Assembly (NCBI GenBank): GCA_947652605.1
Contig: OX393581.1
Coordinates: 14,760,640-14,824,639 of the forward strand
DNA from: Elmis aenea
Taxonomy: Eukaryota > Arthropoda > Insecta > Coleoptera > Elmidae
DNA: 64,000 nt
Direction of reading: 5' to 3'
Positions within the stretch are counted from its first letter, which is position 1; the number at the start of each line of letters is the position of its first letter. Made by a program: the position numbers and the translations under genes. The notes under the pieces are model-generated. The model was not told where the DNA came from. It saw only the letters and a program-made list of their open reading frames with translations, and ran no database searches. Shown here piece after piece: positions 45,001-62,474 of the stretch.

Positions 45001-46852
45001 TAACAAAACCGCAATGAAAAACAATTGAATTTTTTTAAATGGCAAGGTACCCCATATTATACTCATTTGATGGAGAATTTTTTTCTCTTTTCAATTATGG
45101 GGTCACCTTAAAAATTAAGTTTACGCTAAGAGGACGGAGAATATCGAAAATTTAAAAGATCGTAATGGAGAAATTACACCTGAAATGGTTGGGAATGTTA
45201 TAAAGGGGTTTAAAAACCGAGTTTATCATTGCCAAGCTGTAAATGGTTCACAGTTTGAACACTTATTGTAGACGTCGTCAAAAATTTTAGTTCTTATGAT
45301 GTTTTTGTAAGAAATAAATACTAATCAATTAAAATGATTTTTGCGTTTTTCTCAAAAAGTTGCTTATGTAAGGGTACTTAAGTTTTGCATCATTGACAAG
45401 AGAAAAAAAATCTCTATCAAATGAGTATAATATAGGGGTATCTTGTCATTTCAAAAAATTCAATTGTTTTTCATTACTTTTGTTATTCGAAAAAAAATAA
45501 TTTAAATTTTGTCTTATGGTGGAAAACTAAGTACCAAACAACTTTCATACAAAACATTTTTCCCTAAAGTGGATATTTACTGAGATATACCTATAGCATA
45601 TTCCATTCCTTTTGGACACACTGTATAATAGAGCTCAATACATAACGACATTCAAATGTTTTGAAAAAAGCATGACATGGTAGTTTTTTTTAAACCAAAA
45701 CCAAAGTCTTATCCATCAACATTGATACATTGGAATTACTTATTTATAATGCATTATGCTCAAAAGTAGTTTTTTTGTTAAAGTACATTTTTTTAATAAG
45801 TAATAAATCATTTTAAAAAAATTTCAATTAAAAGAATGACAAGGATGGATACAACTACAAAAAAAAAACGGGATAACAGGGACCAAAATCTTGGTACAAT
45901 TGAGTTTAGGTAGTTAAGAATCAACCACCGAGAAATGTTTGAGGATCCAACCATCTTGTAAACAAGATCACGACCCATAAATAAAAACAATAAACATGAG
46001 TAATAAATACTCTTTCCCAACAGTGGGGCCGATGTACATACCGTCTGTTACAATACATAGTGCCATAGTGGCTCGCACTACCTGTACAAGTTACATATTG
46101 TTTTTGTTTAAATAGCTGATTTAAAAGAACCAATGAAACAAAGACAGTAGGTGTGACGTCTAAATTCAAACAAAACAAAAAGCAATCTCACTTACTTCGT
46201 AAATCTATGATGAAAATATAACCACTATGGGTACCAACTGCGGTAAGCCAAGACACATGAGGACAGGCTGATATAACAGACACCTTAACTCTTCCAAATA
46301 AATCCCTTAAACAAGTCAGGTGATTGGCACCAAGACGCCATAGAATAATTAGTCCGTCTTCTGAAATACTAACAACCTTATCTTTCCCCGCAAATGTAAG
46401 TCCAACAACTTTTGCTATATTTGCCTACAAAAAAAAAAAAAAACAATGACCAATTAAACAAAACAACACTATATTATAAGACACTTACTGTGTGTGAGTT
46501 ATGTGCTATTTTAGACGTACAGTTGGCGATATCCCATAGCTTTACGATCTTGTCCTCTCCTGCCGTAACAGCAAGCTTGTCTGTTTCGTTCCAATACGGA
46601 GTAATGGCAATACAAGTAATTCTAGACCAATTAAAAAATAAATATTTGTTCTACAAACATTTAACATTAATAAACATACCGTTCCTGATGGGCATTTGAA
46701 ATTAATTGAATATCGAGTGGCTTGTTCTCTTCAGTCGGTTTAACTACGACAATATGATTTTTCGCACCATATAATAAGGTATTGTCAGAGGCGCAGCTGA
46801 AAATGCTGGTTTCGTACCAGTTTGCCGATGGCGGTATAATTACCTTATTCAT
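27098..46852 (-). CDS. Gemin5: Gemin5 (SMN-complex snRNA-binding WD40 protein), 14 coding exons
   Basis: Exons from 5' to 3': 46852-46680, 46621-46489, 46424-46196, 44744-43748, 41595-41401, 41325-41077, 38076-37905, 34480-34303, 34245-33967, 33902-33609, 31322-31044, 30973-30826, 30769-30506, 27530-27098. Phases close throughout, giving 1340 residues. Gemin5 recognises the Sm site and cap of snRNAs for the SMN complex; the fly orthologue is rigor mortis. The N-terminus PPSANWY matches the human segment whose Trp/Tyr contact the cap. WD motifs run to about residue 960, including AWSPHHAARLVSVSEDSRAQ with VWD. Then a Lys-rich linker, the TPR-like part from YQHMALWKGDISNVIREA onward, and a short acidic end. 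Start: the first ATG after the acceptor at 46868. Oddities: a 332-residue exon inside the first propeller and no human-like C-terminal ~500 residues. Confidence 0.95.
28035..28765. mobile_element. Foldback element FB4, nested pair
   Basis: Outer ends CAGGGTGTCCCACAAGG / CCTTGTGGGACACCCTG; inner ends CAGGGTGTCCCAAATATAG at 28146 and the inverse at 28657. Both pairs are centred on the same point, so one palindrome sits exactly inside another. Gemin5 intron 13. A single similar end (CAGGGTGACAAC) lies at about 27792. Confidence 0.75.
28961..29535. repeat. Nested palindromes in Gemin5 intron 13
   Basis: Outer pair GCACGGTCCACTACACAGGTT (28962 on) and AACCTGTGTGGTAGACCGTGC (ending 29531). Inner palindrome 29153-29346: CTAGATTGTACAGCTGTTGC and its inverse with a ~70-base centre. 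No coding content. Probably nested MITEs. Confidence 0.65.
29539..29695. repeat. Near-perfect 157-bp palindrome
   Basis: Begins TGGGTCAATCTAAACAGATG and ends with its reverse complement, arms about 60 bases with CACATTTTACTGTGGTTACC near the centre. Immediately adjoins the nested palindromes. Non-coding MITE-like sequence in Gemin5 intron 13. Confidence 0.65.
30088..30340 (+). mobile_element. Foldback end fused to LINE 3' tail
   Basis: 30088-30210 matches the right arm of the element ending at 32817 (CTCTGTATCTCTTACCGTTT to GGGACACCCTGTA). 30220-30340 encodes GVSWRDVPQLARIEKD and continues with a tail matching the - strand at about 55450-55530. Both parts are fragments; the joined open frame is coincidental. 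Gemin5 intron 13. Confidence 0.55.
31477..33554. mobile_element. Foldback element FB5, 2.1 kb, in Gemin5 intron 10
   Basis: Left end AAGGGTGGGAAAATTTCGATG, right end inverted (CATCGAAATTTGCCCAACCTG) with TA outside both. Arms include GTGGCGTA/TACGCCAC near 31577 and 33290. The centre near 33000 holds the GTGTAAAACC...GGTTTTACAC palindrome also seen in FB10 and FB14. The right end stops about 55 bases from the donor of exon 33902-33609. Interrupted by the element at 31706-32817. Confidence 0.75.
31706..32817. mobile_element. Foldback element nested in FB5
   Basis: Ends CAGGCTGTCCCAGTTAACTTG / inverse ending GGGACACCCTG. Arms carry TAAACGGTGAGATACAGAG and GGCTATGAC boxes; a non-palindromic centre lies at about 32100-32400. 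Related arms occur in FB4 and the fragment at 30088. Insertion in the left arm of FB5 shows order of events. Confidence 0.75.
34811..35426. mobile_element. Foldback element FB6
   Basis: Ends CAGGGTGTGTATAAATAGGC / inverse at 35426, with TA outside. The GGCGATGTTCTTCG-type arms pair at 34850 and 35375. The AT-rich loop has no recognisable coding sequence. Gemin5 intron 7. Confidence 0.75.
36310..36475 (+). pseudogene. LINE 3'-end fragment
   Basis: Codons around 36350-36460 give GRPKT, then KKELTWRQAEMLARKKRG, the conserved end of endonuclease/reverse-transcriptase LINEs of the type found at 55450-56400. Very short and without the enzyme. The preceding interval 35560-36300 has a CCCGGTTTGACCGGGAC hAT-like end at about 35576 and otherwise nothing recognised. 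Confidence 0.5.
36871..37327. mobile_element. hAT MITE with ATGGGTAC target duplication
   Basis: Ends CAGGGCTCAAAA / TTTCATGCCCTG, flanked exactly by ATGGGTAC (36863-36870 and 37328-37335). The interior is dominated by AACCGGTT-type inverted motifs. Nested in the element 36489-37699. Confidence 0.8.
37379..37510. repeat. Short tandem repeat of CCCGGAGAAAYGATGTTAAAA
   Basis: About four imperfect copies of a 27-base unit containing ACCCGGAGCCCGGAGAAA and GATGTTAAA. The last copy is degenerate (ACTCAGAGACTCCGAG). GC-rich against an AT-rich background. Confidence 0.7.
37512..37690. repeat. Palindromic MITE, CAACACGTGTAG centre
   Basis: Arms run from CCAGGGCCCCGTTTCTCGAA to the inverse TTTCGAAAAACAGGACCC, with CTTGTAATACAAGTCC and its inverse inside and GCAACACGTGTAGTTTTCAT at an inner hairpin. 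Nested near the right end of 36489-37699. Confidence 0.7.
38607..39230. mobile_element. Foldback element FB7
   Basis: Ends CAGGGTGCTCC / AATCACCCTG. TTCAGTTTGACTGTTGCAC pairs with the right-end GACAGTCAAACTGAA. The left arm holds an internal direct duplication of the segment CCTATAACTTTCTTATTTTT to GAAAATTTTCAATCGAA. Gemin5 intron 6. Confidence 0.65.
39302..40330. mobile_element. Foldback element FB8 with mariner transposase C-terminal relic
   Basis: Ends CAGTGTGTCCAAAAGGAATG / inverse CACACTG, TA outside. About 39846-39985 encodes ITPKMVG and, out of frame, QAVNGSQFEH-like sequence, the C-terminus of a mariner transposase. FB11 is a second copy of the family. Gemin5 intron 6. Confidence 0.75.
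40343..40830. mobile_element. pogo/Tigger derivative with CENP-B-type HTH start
   Basis: Inverted ends CAGTAATGTCTCGGTAATCCG / CGGATTATCAAGACACTACTG with TA on both sides. Inside, + 40548 onward encodes MPPKRKHTTLSIHDKAKIID, the start of the HTH of pogo/Tigger transposases, then degrades. AATCCGRAT boxes repeat near both ends. Adjacent to FB8 in Gemin5 intron 6. Confidence 0.8.
41834..43066. mobile_element. Foldback element FB10, 1.2 kb
   Basis: Ends CAGGGTGGTCCAAATTCGAT / inverse, TA outside. Arms contain GATAGTTGGCTATGACC and CATAGTAGGCTGTGAAAAC boxes; centre near 42450. About the same as FB14 in the Akt1 3' region, and shares its central part with FB5. Gemin5 intron 4. Confidence 0.8.
43563..43672. 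repeat. 110-bp dispersed direct repeat, copy 1
   Basis: GAATGACAATGATACAACTA through AGTTAAGAACCAACCACCGAG recurs at 45833-45935 in the same orientation with moderate divergence. The two copies lie in different Gemin5 introns on either side of the acidic exon. Origin unclear: transposon piece or local duplication. Confidence 0.6.
43748..44744 (-). CDS. Gemin5: Gemin5 exon 4: acidic insertion in first WD40 propeller
   Basis: This exon opens with a normal WD blade (GKIVHKLRGHDKMVINLSWC), then runs for about 290 residues of Asp/Glu/Ser/Asn-rich, probably disordered sequence before resuming blade sequence at EYLLASSARSGG, which joins IVIWR in the next exon. Human Gemin5 has only about 40 residues at the same place. 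The frame is open throughout, with no repeat-element sequence recognised inside. Confidence 0.9.
44870..45623. mobile_element. Foldback element FB11 with mariner transposase C-terminus
   Basis: Ends CAGTGTGTCAAGAGTAATGG / inverse. 45126-45271 on + encodes ENIENLKD, ITPEMVGNVIKGFKNRVYHC and QAVNGSQFEHLL with a stop, a mariner transposase C-terminus better preserved than in FB8. Gemin5 intron 3. Confidence 0.75.
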
Positions 46853-47091
46853 TATTAAAGGTGTCAACTACAAACATAAAATATAAGCCATAACGCAATG
46901 AATTTCTTTTTAAACGTTTAAAATCATAAAATGGACAAAAATTTGAGGTTAAAAATACCGGCGATTAAAAAAAAAAAGATGTACCACATGCAAATCAAAT
47001 TTTAAAAACGTTTTAGTACAAAAAATACAAGAAAGAAATATGATTTGTTGATCACGTTTTTTCCAAAATATTAAATAAGTAACATACTTAC

Positions 47092-47230
47092 CTAAACCGC
47101 AATGCTAAAACAGTTTTTACAATAACGTGCGTTTTATTTAAAATGTGGAACTTTCGTCGTTAAAATTTAAACGCCCAATAACACGAACTTGTCGCCTTAA
47201 ATCCACAAAACGTCAACGATACTACTATCT
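47092..47230 (-). promoter_or_regulatory. Gemin5 5' untranslated exon and promoter region
   Basis: A donor GTAAGT on - follows GCGGTTTAG (exon end 47092), paired with the acceptor before 46867, so the start codon lies in the second exon. The exon's 5' boundary is not visible; 47230 is only a guess from where base composition changes. No TATA box is apparent. Confidence 0.55.
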
Positions 47231-49606
47231 TCACATTAATCAACAGCTCCATCTTTGAAGTGTTCAATGAACTATGAGTACTTTTGACTGCTTGACATAA
47301 TATTTGCGTCAAAACGATCAAAACATGTCCTTGTGACTAAGTTTAAAGTAAAGTTCATAATTAGCCTTTCTTAAGTATTTAGTGCAGTGTCAAAATTGTG
47401 AAAATTGTGTTTATTGGTGCACAATATGTGGCCTTGAAGAATTATTTCGTCTAAAAGGAACCAGTAAAAAACAGTAGGTGTTTTATGCCAATGGTTTTTT
47501 AACCCACACATACAGAATTTTAGTGTAGTTTTCAATACAAGCGTTTTAATTACCGATTCAATACATAACGCGACTAGTTTATTGCTTAAGATTTTATATA
47601 GGTATCGTTCGATTAAATTTGTATAACCTAACTTTCGGATTAATATTGCGTCGTATAGAGAAATTTCGCTTTTAATCATATGATAACCTTCATTTCTTCT
47701 GGCAATGTGACCATGCTTTAGTAGTTTCAAATAATTCTGCTCGTAAAAATATCTCATTGATACAGAATTGCTATCTACAACTGTTACGTCACCAGTTGCT
47801 TATTTGTGACCTTATACGTAATACAAAATAAGTATAATTTGCATTTATAACAAAAATTATGTTCAGTGTATTGTCATTGTGTTCTAGTTCATGTTCCAAA
47901 GCTATTTATGTAAGCAAAATAAATATCCTTGCAAAAAAAATTGTATTTCGCGCACCTAGCTCGAGTATGCGGAAATCGTTTCAATAGCGGGTGTGACGTA
48001 AAACTTGTTGAATTATGTTTAATAACATAAAAACTTGTAATAATGTTTATTAGTTTTGCATTTGAAACCGATCCAAAATACAGTTCCGAAGCATGTGGAG
48101 GTAAATCCATTTCCGCTATGCGTCATTCGCCAAATCGCGGCAAAAAATAAATGCGTAGATGTTGCGTGATTTTAAATTGATTATACAAAATTTAACAAGT
48201 CCAAAAATAAGTTGCTTTTGTTGCATGTAAATGTATGTTAACAACAGCTCCTCAATTTAAGAGTAGCCTTTGAACGATTGGGGCCCCTGTCTATATTAAA
48301 AATTAACATTTATGCTTGTAAACCTAGCAGAAATAGTTCTTTTTTGTGGAAAGATTTTGTACAAAAAATTATTTCAAGCAGATAATTTTATTACGTCAGG
48401 ATTAGGCTGTTGATATAATGTGCTAATCTAAAGAAGATGAATGTTCCAAAGTATTATTTGTAACTATTTACATATTAAAATTTAAGTTTTTAAATACATA
48501 GCACGAAAATAATTAATTGGTGTTTTTATTGTGGCATATCTAATCAAAATAATGTGCAACATCCTTGTTTTGCAGTCTAAAAACTAAAACAAAATGCATA
48601 AGCTCAATTAAAAATTACTTTTTCCTGAAGGATCTATTGTAGAAATCCTAGAGATCTTTAATATAAGCAAATAAGTAATTTTTAATTTAACTATAAATGA
48701 ATCACCCAAATAATTCAAGTATGTATGGAGATAAATTTTATATCTGTCCACCAATTATTAGGCACCCTGTATAATCAATTTTGTAGTTTCTTCAAATTGT
48801 GTGAGTCGTATAAGTGTTGTTGAAAACTAATTAATTGTTGATAATGTAATATTTGAAAACTGTTTTGTAAATATACCTCTAAGCAGTTTTTATGAGTTTT
48901 TATGTACGTGATGATTTTATTTTTAAATAAATTAAAATCTGCTTGATTCTCTAGTAGTAATATTTATTTAAAATTAAATACCAGTAACAACAGCAATTTT
49001 GAGTAATTTTCAATTGAACTATGTAGCCTTTCATTGACTATCTTCACTCAGATATCATTTAAGATAAGAACATTTTCGACTCTCAAAAAAATTGTTATCC
49101 AAACTGTGCGCTGTAGTTTTCCCTGTATTGATAAGAGTATTTCAAGAAAATATGTTGTTGCTTTCTCGTAGTCACCAGCGGTATAACAGGTAAATATGTA
49201 TTCAATGTGTTTTGTATCACGTTTTCAATTTAAACCTGTGTTATCTATATTTTTGTTTGTTGGTGTATTGCGAAAGTCTTTTGAAATACTCTTAATGATA
49301 ACTTACCCGTTAGTTTCGTATAAATATCATTTGAGCATTTCGTGTGAATGTTAAAAGTGTGTATACGTTTATTTTAAGAACTGAAATCTACCAATTATGA
49401 GTTATTTACTCGTTTAATAACATCTTCATTTTGTCTGATAATAATATTCTGTATGTTATATTTTAAGACTTAAATATTTAGCACATACACAGATTTAAGA
49501 GTATTCCTTTTAAAGTAAACATGCATTGTATGAATACCTGTTTTAACAACAACAACAAAATCCTTAGTGTTTTTTAAAAATTCACAGTTGGTTTCTTTTT
49601 TTTTAG
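47231..49606. promoter_or_regulatory. Divergent intergenic region between Gemin5 and Akt1
   Basis: About 2.4 kb with no host coding exon recognised. It must hold the Akt1 promoter and probably its 5' untranslated exon; possible donors lie at 48101 (GTGGAG/GTAAAT) and near 49191, neither confirmed. A single relic CACCCTGTA end lies at about 48763. Relatively poor in long transposons compared with the introns. Confidence 0.45.
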
Positions 49607-49614
49607 AAGCTGTT

Positions 49615-57214
<7,600 letters not shown>

Positions 57215-57219
57215 CTTAC

Positions 57220-57225
57220 AATAAA
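57220..57225 (+). terminator. AATAAA next to Akt1 stop
   Basis: An AATAAA begins six bases after the TGA. Use so close to a stop would be unusual; later candidates are near 59503, 60713 and 60912. The true 3' end cannot be chosen from sequence alone. Confidence 0.25.
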
Positions 57226-57739
57226 ACTTTAGTGTAAGGTATTTTGGCTTTTTACATTTCGTTTAAATATGCATTTTTGCCTTTTGTGTTTGTAGTTTCT
57301 ATATAGGCTGTTAAAACATTTTCAGAAATGGCCGTACTTACAACTACTATGAAGCAAATTGTACTGATGAATTTCTGAAAGCATAAAGTTGTGATATTTT
57401 TCACGTACTGTGTAAGGTTTTTTTTTTTTTGTTTAGTTTAGGTAATGTAACTTCTAATGTTAATGGCCGATTTTATATTAAACTGTACATATTGCGTCGC
57501 TGTAAGTACCAAAGCTGCAGATCGAGATCTTAACATGTTTGAATTGCAAATCACTTGAAACATATTAACTATTTCTAGTTAGTTAATTAATTTTGTTGAA
57601 ATCTATAAACTGTGCAACTCCAAAAAGATAACTCTACAGAGCAATGTTCTCCCGTGGCCCCAAAGTGAAGTTAAATGTTTATTTTTTTATAAAATGAGGA
57701 TTCAAATGTACAAAAATATAAGCTCTTAAAATAAGTGTA

Positions 57740-58985
57740 CAGGGTGGACCAATATTAATCAAGATACCATGGAATCCCATCAAATTTGGTCCAAATTCGA
57801 TGGGATTGCATGGGTATCTCGGTTAATATTTAAGATAGAGAAACGGTTAAATTACCAAAAATGTGCAGTTTTTTGAGACAAACTCAGAACCGTTTTCAAA
57901 AATATTCTATCATTTCCGGTTTTCAAGTTATTGAATAAAAACTGTTTTTTGTCATATTAATAATGTGTCACATCTCCGTTATTGTTGTAAATATCGAAAA
58001 TATTTATGGAGATTATTTTTAGATATTTTTATGTTTAATTTAATTATACTAAAAAAAAAAAATTATGCTCGCCATTAAAAAGTTATGACAAAAACTTGCC
58101 TTTTTTTAAATAGGAGCGATAGTTGGCTATGATCTATTTAAATTCCTTAATTTTTTCTTATTCCAAATATATAAGGGTTGATATACTTATTTTCAATAAT
58201 ATGCAAGTTATGAAGGTTTTTTAGTTTTTTTTTGTAAGAAAATCATAGTAGGCTGTGAAAACAAAAAAAAAACAAGCTGTAAAACCTTATAAAACTCATG
58301 TGGTACAAGTTACCAAGGTTTTTAAATTTGTTGTTGAGATAAACATCAAAAATTTTTGAACTTAAGATAAACAGCAATATACTACATTACTGCTTATGTT
58401 CAAATATTTACAATGTTTATCTCAACAACAAATTAGAAAACCTTGGTAACTTGTACCACATGAGTTTTATAAGGTTTTACACCTTGTTTTTTTTTTTGTT
58501 TTCACAGCCTACTATGATTTTCTTAGAAAAAAAAAAACTAAAAAACCTCCATAACTTGCGTATTATTGAAAATAAATACATCGACCCTTATATATTTGGA
58601 ATGAGAAAAAAATAAGGAATTTAAATAGGTCATAGCCAACTATCTTTCCCATTTAAAAAAAAAGTAAGTTTGTGTCATAACTTTTTAACGTCGGGCGTAA
58701 ATATTTTTTTTTTTAGTATTATCAAATTAAACAAAAATATCTAAAAATAATCTCCATAAATATTTCCGATATTTGCAACAATAACGGAGATATGACACAT
58801 TATTATTATGACAAAAAAAAACACGTTTTATTCAATAACTCGAAAACCGGAAATGATAGAATATTTTTGAAAACGGTTCTGAGTTTGTCTCGAAAAACTG
58901 CACATTTTTGGTAATTTAACCGTTTCTCTATCTTAAATATTAACCGAGATACCCATGCAGTCCCATTGGTTTTTGGACCACCCTG
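57740..58985. mobile_element. Foldback element FB14, close relative of FB10
   Basis: Ends CAGGGTGGACC / GGACCACCCTG with TA outside. Interior boxes (GATAGTTGGCTATGATC, CATAGTAGGCTGTGAAAAC, GTTACCAAGGTTTTTAAATT) match FB10 in order. It lies 525 bases past the Akt1 stop, so it may be inside the 3' untranslated region. Confidence 0.8.
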
Positions 58986-61900
58986 TACTCTTTTCAGAAA
59001 ATGTTTGCTTGAATTTAAATGCTTGAATAAGGACATATTTATCTATATTTAGATAAAAATACTTACCTTGTAAATACTCTGCAAAAAAAGTAATGTTGTC
59101 AAAAGTTTGAATGAAACTTTTATGAAGTAGAAAAGTACAATTTTCTGGGTTAGTTTTTTATTTTGAATGTTCTAAAGTTTATTGAATGTAAAATTAATGT
59201 TTCTTGTTATTTATATCACTAATATAAGTGATTATGCCATTCTATGACATTAAGAACAATGAGTAAAAAAATTTTGGACCTAAAAATTCAAACATGTTAA
59301 AGATCTAAATATTGCGGCTTGTAACGTTCAGTGCTTAGAGTTTATTATAAATACATAAATAATATTTTACCGGTTGTATATATCTTTCCTTGCCGCTTAT
59401 TTCTTCCTTTCTTTGCATATTTGATTGTAACTTTGAATTTCGTAGTCAAGTAATTTATATTTACAATCATAACGTCGGTCGTCATTTTATAATAAACGCT
59501 AAGTACGATAATTTGTAGTGAAAACTGGTTTTCTGGTTTTTTAAAGTTGTACCTTCATAATTTTTATGAACATTATGTTAAAAATTAGTTTTGTATATAT
59601 TATTGAAGTAAAATGATTATTGTTTAGAAAATGTTGTAACAGAAATTACTGTTGCAAGTAATGAAATGCTTTTTGTGTTATGTAGCTAGTTTTGTTGTCA
59701 AATAGACGAAGACTGATAGTACTTGTATCTACAATTAACGTTTCTTATTCAGGGAAATTCATTTTCGGTTGCATTATAAAGAAATTTTTATTTTTATTAC
59801 CATAAAAAACTAGTGACATATTAGATCAAAATTTAAAATACAATTTTTATACAGCAAAAACAAAAGTGTATCTGCATCGAAGGTACCACCCAAAAAACAA
59901 AACTGTAACTGTTCAACAACTTTTCGTACTTCATTTGTTTAGTGAAGTATCAGAAATATGTAAAAAAACTCATTCATGCAATTTTATAGATGAAATACAA
60001 TAGTGTTATCAGATTCAATAATGTTGATGAACTATTGAATCAAAACAAAATTTTGATTTATGGTCACTGCTAACCATGACATTATAAATTAATTTTATGA
60101 ACCTTTCAAAATATCGTTTATTGCAATTAAATTGCTAGTAAGGTTTAATTAAATATTTTTTGTTAAGAATAGTAAGCCGTGTTACTTTAATTAAACGCAT
60201 ATATTAAATGAAAAAAAAGAATCGCATTTGTTTATTTTGGCGAAATTCTATGGAAAATGAATTTTCCCGTACACTGTTGTACAGAAAAAATCAATCTCGT
60301 ATGTTTTCTGTTAAAAAATTGTTCCTTATATACAAAGAACAAAATATTAATGTTGTAATTATGATTTATAATTATTTTCCTTCGTATTTCAAATGTTTAT
60401 TATCACGAGTTACGTTTTGTTTCCTATTGTTTGATGTTTGAGGTTGTTTTACTGTCAGTCTTTTGTTTTTGACAAGTTTTTTCCTGAAGCATTTACTTGT
60501 AGCTGTTCTTTTGTTTTTTACCAATTTGCTTTATAAAATGGAATAATATTCAGAGCATTTATTAAAATAATTTTTATATACATGCCTTTGTGTATAACTT
60601 TCGAAATGTATACGAATATACATAACATAAATTATAAGAATTTGCTTATATCTGTTGTATTGTTTTTTACAATTTATTAGGAAAGTTGCTGTTGCATCTA
60701 TTTTTAAATAAATAAAGTAAAATATAGCTATTGGTAAATAGTCAAGGTATAGTAAATTGTCTCCTAAAAAATAGCTTAGGATACATTTGTAAGTAAATTT
60801 TACTCGGTTATACCTAATTGATATCATAGTGTCATTTTGCGGCTTAACTTTTACTTGTTTTGTTATCTGCTATTTATTTTTAAAGTATGTCGATTGTGAA
60901 TTTGTATGAGAAATAAAAATATTTACTATTAATGTTTCTTTCATTCTCTAAGTATACTTGTCTTCCATTCTTACAAAAACATCTGATGGTGTGAAGCAGG
61001 GCTTGATAAGTGATTGGTCAAATACGATTTTTCTTGATTTTGTTGACTTATTTATAAAAATAGATATAGCAAGTACTGTCTCATTAAAAAGAGAAAAAAA
61101 AACACATTTAACCAGGGATTTGGAGCAGTCCAATTTTTTAATTGCTCCGCTTCGGCATTAAAATTCCTGCTCTAAATATTTGTTTTAAAGCAAGTTTTTT
61201 AGACAAAAATACAAAATTTAATTTTATCGGATAGGTGGAAGTTGGTCAAAAATTACAATATTTGACCGTAACAAATAAGTGAAGTTAAATAAATGTTTGA
61301 AAGAACAAATGATTGATTTTCAAAGGTCAGAAAAAGAAAAAATTGTACATAATAAACTGGAGCAGTGAAAACTATTTGCTCAGGGCAAAAACCCATTGCT
61401 CTAGCTCGGTGTTCCACTCCAAACCACTGCATTTAACATTTCATAGCAGCCAACTTCGCGGCCCATAAGAAAAATGGTAAGTGATAAAAAAAAAATTAAA
61501 TGACATGCATTCTAAATTAAAAAGTATCTTAAAAAAGTATAAAAAAATTGATCTAATGAATAAAACAAAACAGTTATGGGAGAAAAAAAATCAACATTTT
61601 CATATTTTTTTGCTATAACATCCGAAGTACAAGGAGTTTTGTACAGGGTTGGGCAAAATTTGATTTTTATTTTTTTTAATTCAAAAAGGATCAATAAATG
61701 AAAAAGTATTTTACTAAAAATTTCTCAGAAACTTATTCCTGATAAAAGTGGATGACCTAAAACTAATTTAAAATGGAAAAAAATCCCAAAAATGTAAATG
61801 ATACCAGATTTTAGTGATTTCAAAAATATTGACAAGAGTAAATTGACCTTATTTTAAGAGTTACAAAAAAAAACTTCATAGGGAAAGATTGTTTAAATTC

Positions 61901-62242
61901 AAAAATACGACCAAAGGTGAAATATGACGTTAAACTTTCAATTTTAATTTTTGAAGTAATTGTAACATCCAAAAAGTCTGCAACAAATGAAAAAGTTTTT
62001 TATTATTGGTCTCTCAAATTATTTTATTCTTTAGAAAAGTTGGTGCATAGTCTAAAACTAATTTAATGTTAAAAAAAGAGTTGAATGTACAACTAATGCG
62101 TTTGATAAAAAAAGAAAGACTAATTTAAAAAAAAAAAACTATGCAACATTAATTGTTTTTTTCATAAAAAATTTTTTTCCAATATAAAAAAATAATCTTG
62201 GTGTCTGTATACCTTTTGGACTCAAGATGCCACCTTCTAGAG
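58986..62242. other. AT-rich intergenic / possible Akt1 3' region
   Basis: No conserved coding sequence is recognised. 61690-62060 resembles the repeat at 1-540 (TTTCTCAG, TGATAAAAG, CTAAAACTAATTT boxes), preceded by CAGGGTTGGGCAAAA at 61643, a possible transposon end. GGAGCAGT-type motifs recur at about 61123 and 61358. Confidence 0.4.
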
Positions 62243-62466
62243 CAGTGTTTCCCAAAGTGTGGTACGCGTACCACTGGGGGTACGGGAAGAGTCTGGTGGG
62301 GGTATGCGCTGCACCGGGCTTTGGCTGCACCTGGTGTAGTATTTGTATTTTATTATGAATAAATTTTAATTTTTCGTTTATTATTTTTATTTTTTTAACG
62401 AGGGGTACTCAGTGTTATGACAATTATAGAAGGGGTACACAGATGGCGAAAGTTTGGGAAACACTG
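62243..62466. mobile_element. hAT MITE, 224 bp, exact 8-bp target duplication
   Basis: Ends CAGTGTTTCCCAAAGTGTGG / TTTGGGAAACACTG, flanked by TTCTAGAG on both sides (62235-62242 and 62467-62474). GGGGGTAC boxes occur near both ends. A clear, probably recent non-autonomous insertion. Confidence 0.85.
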
Positions 62467-62474
62467 TTCTAGAG

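Noticed and set aside
46667..46867. Starting Gemin5 at the frame opening (TTG, 46867)
   Set aside because: 46868-46870 is the acceptor TAG read on the - strand; the first ATG after it (46852) gives the conserved start before PPSANWY.
60208..60441. 77-codon open frame past Akt1
   Set aside because: AT-rich, biased composition, no motif, no splice or start context.
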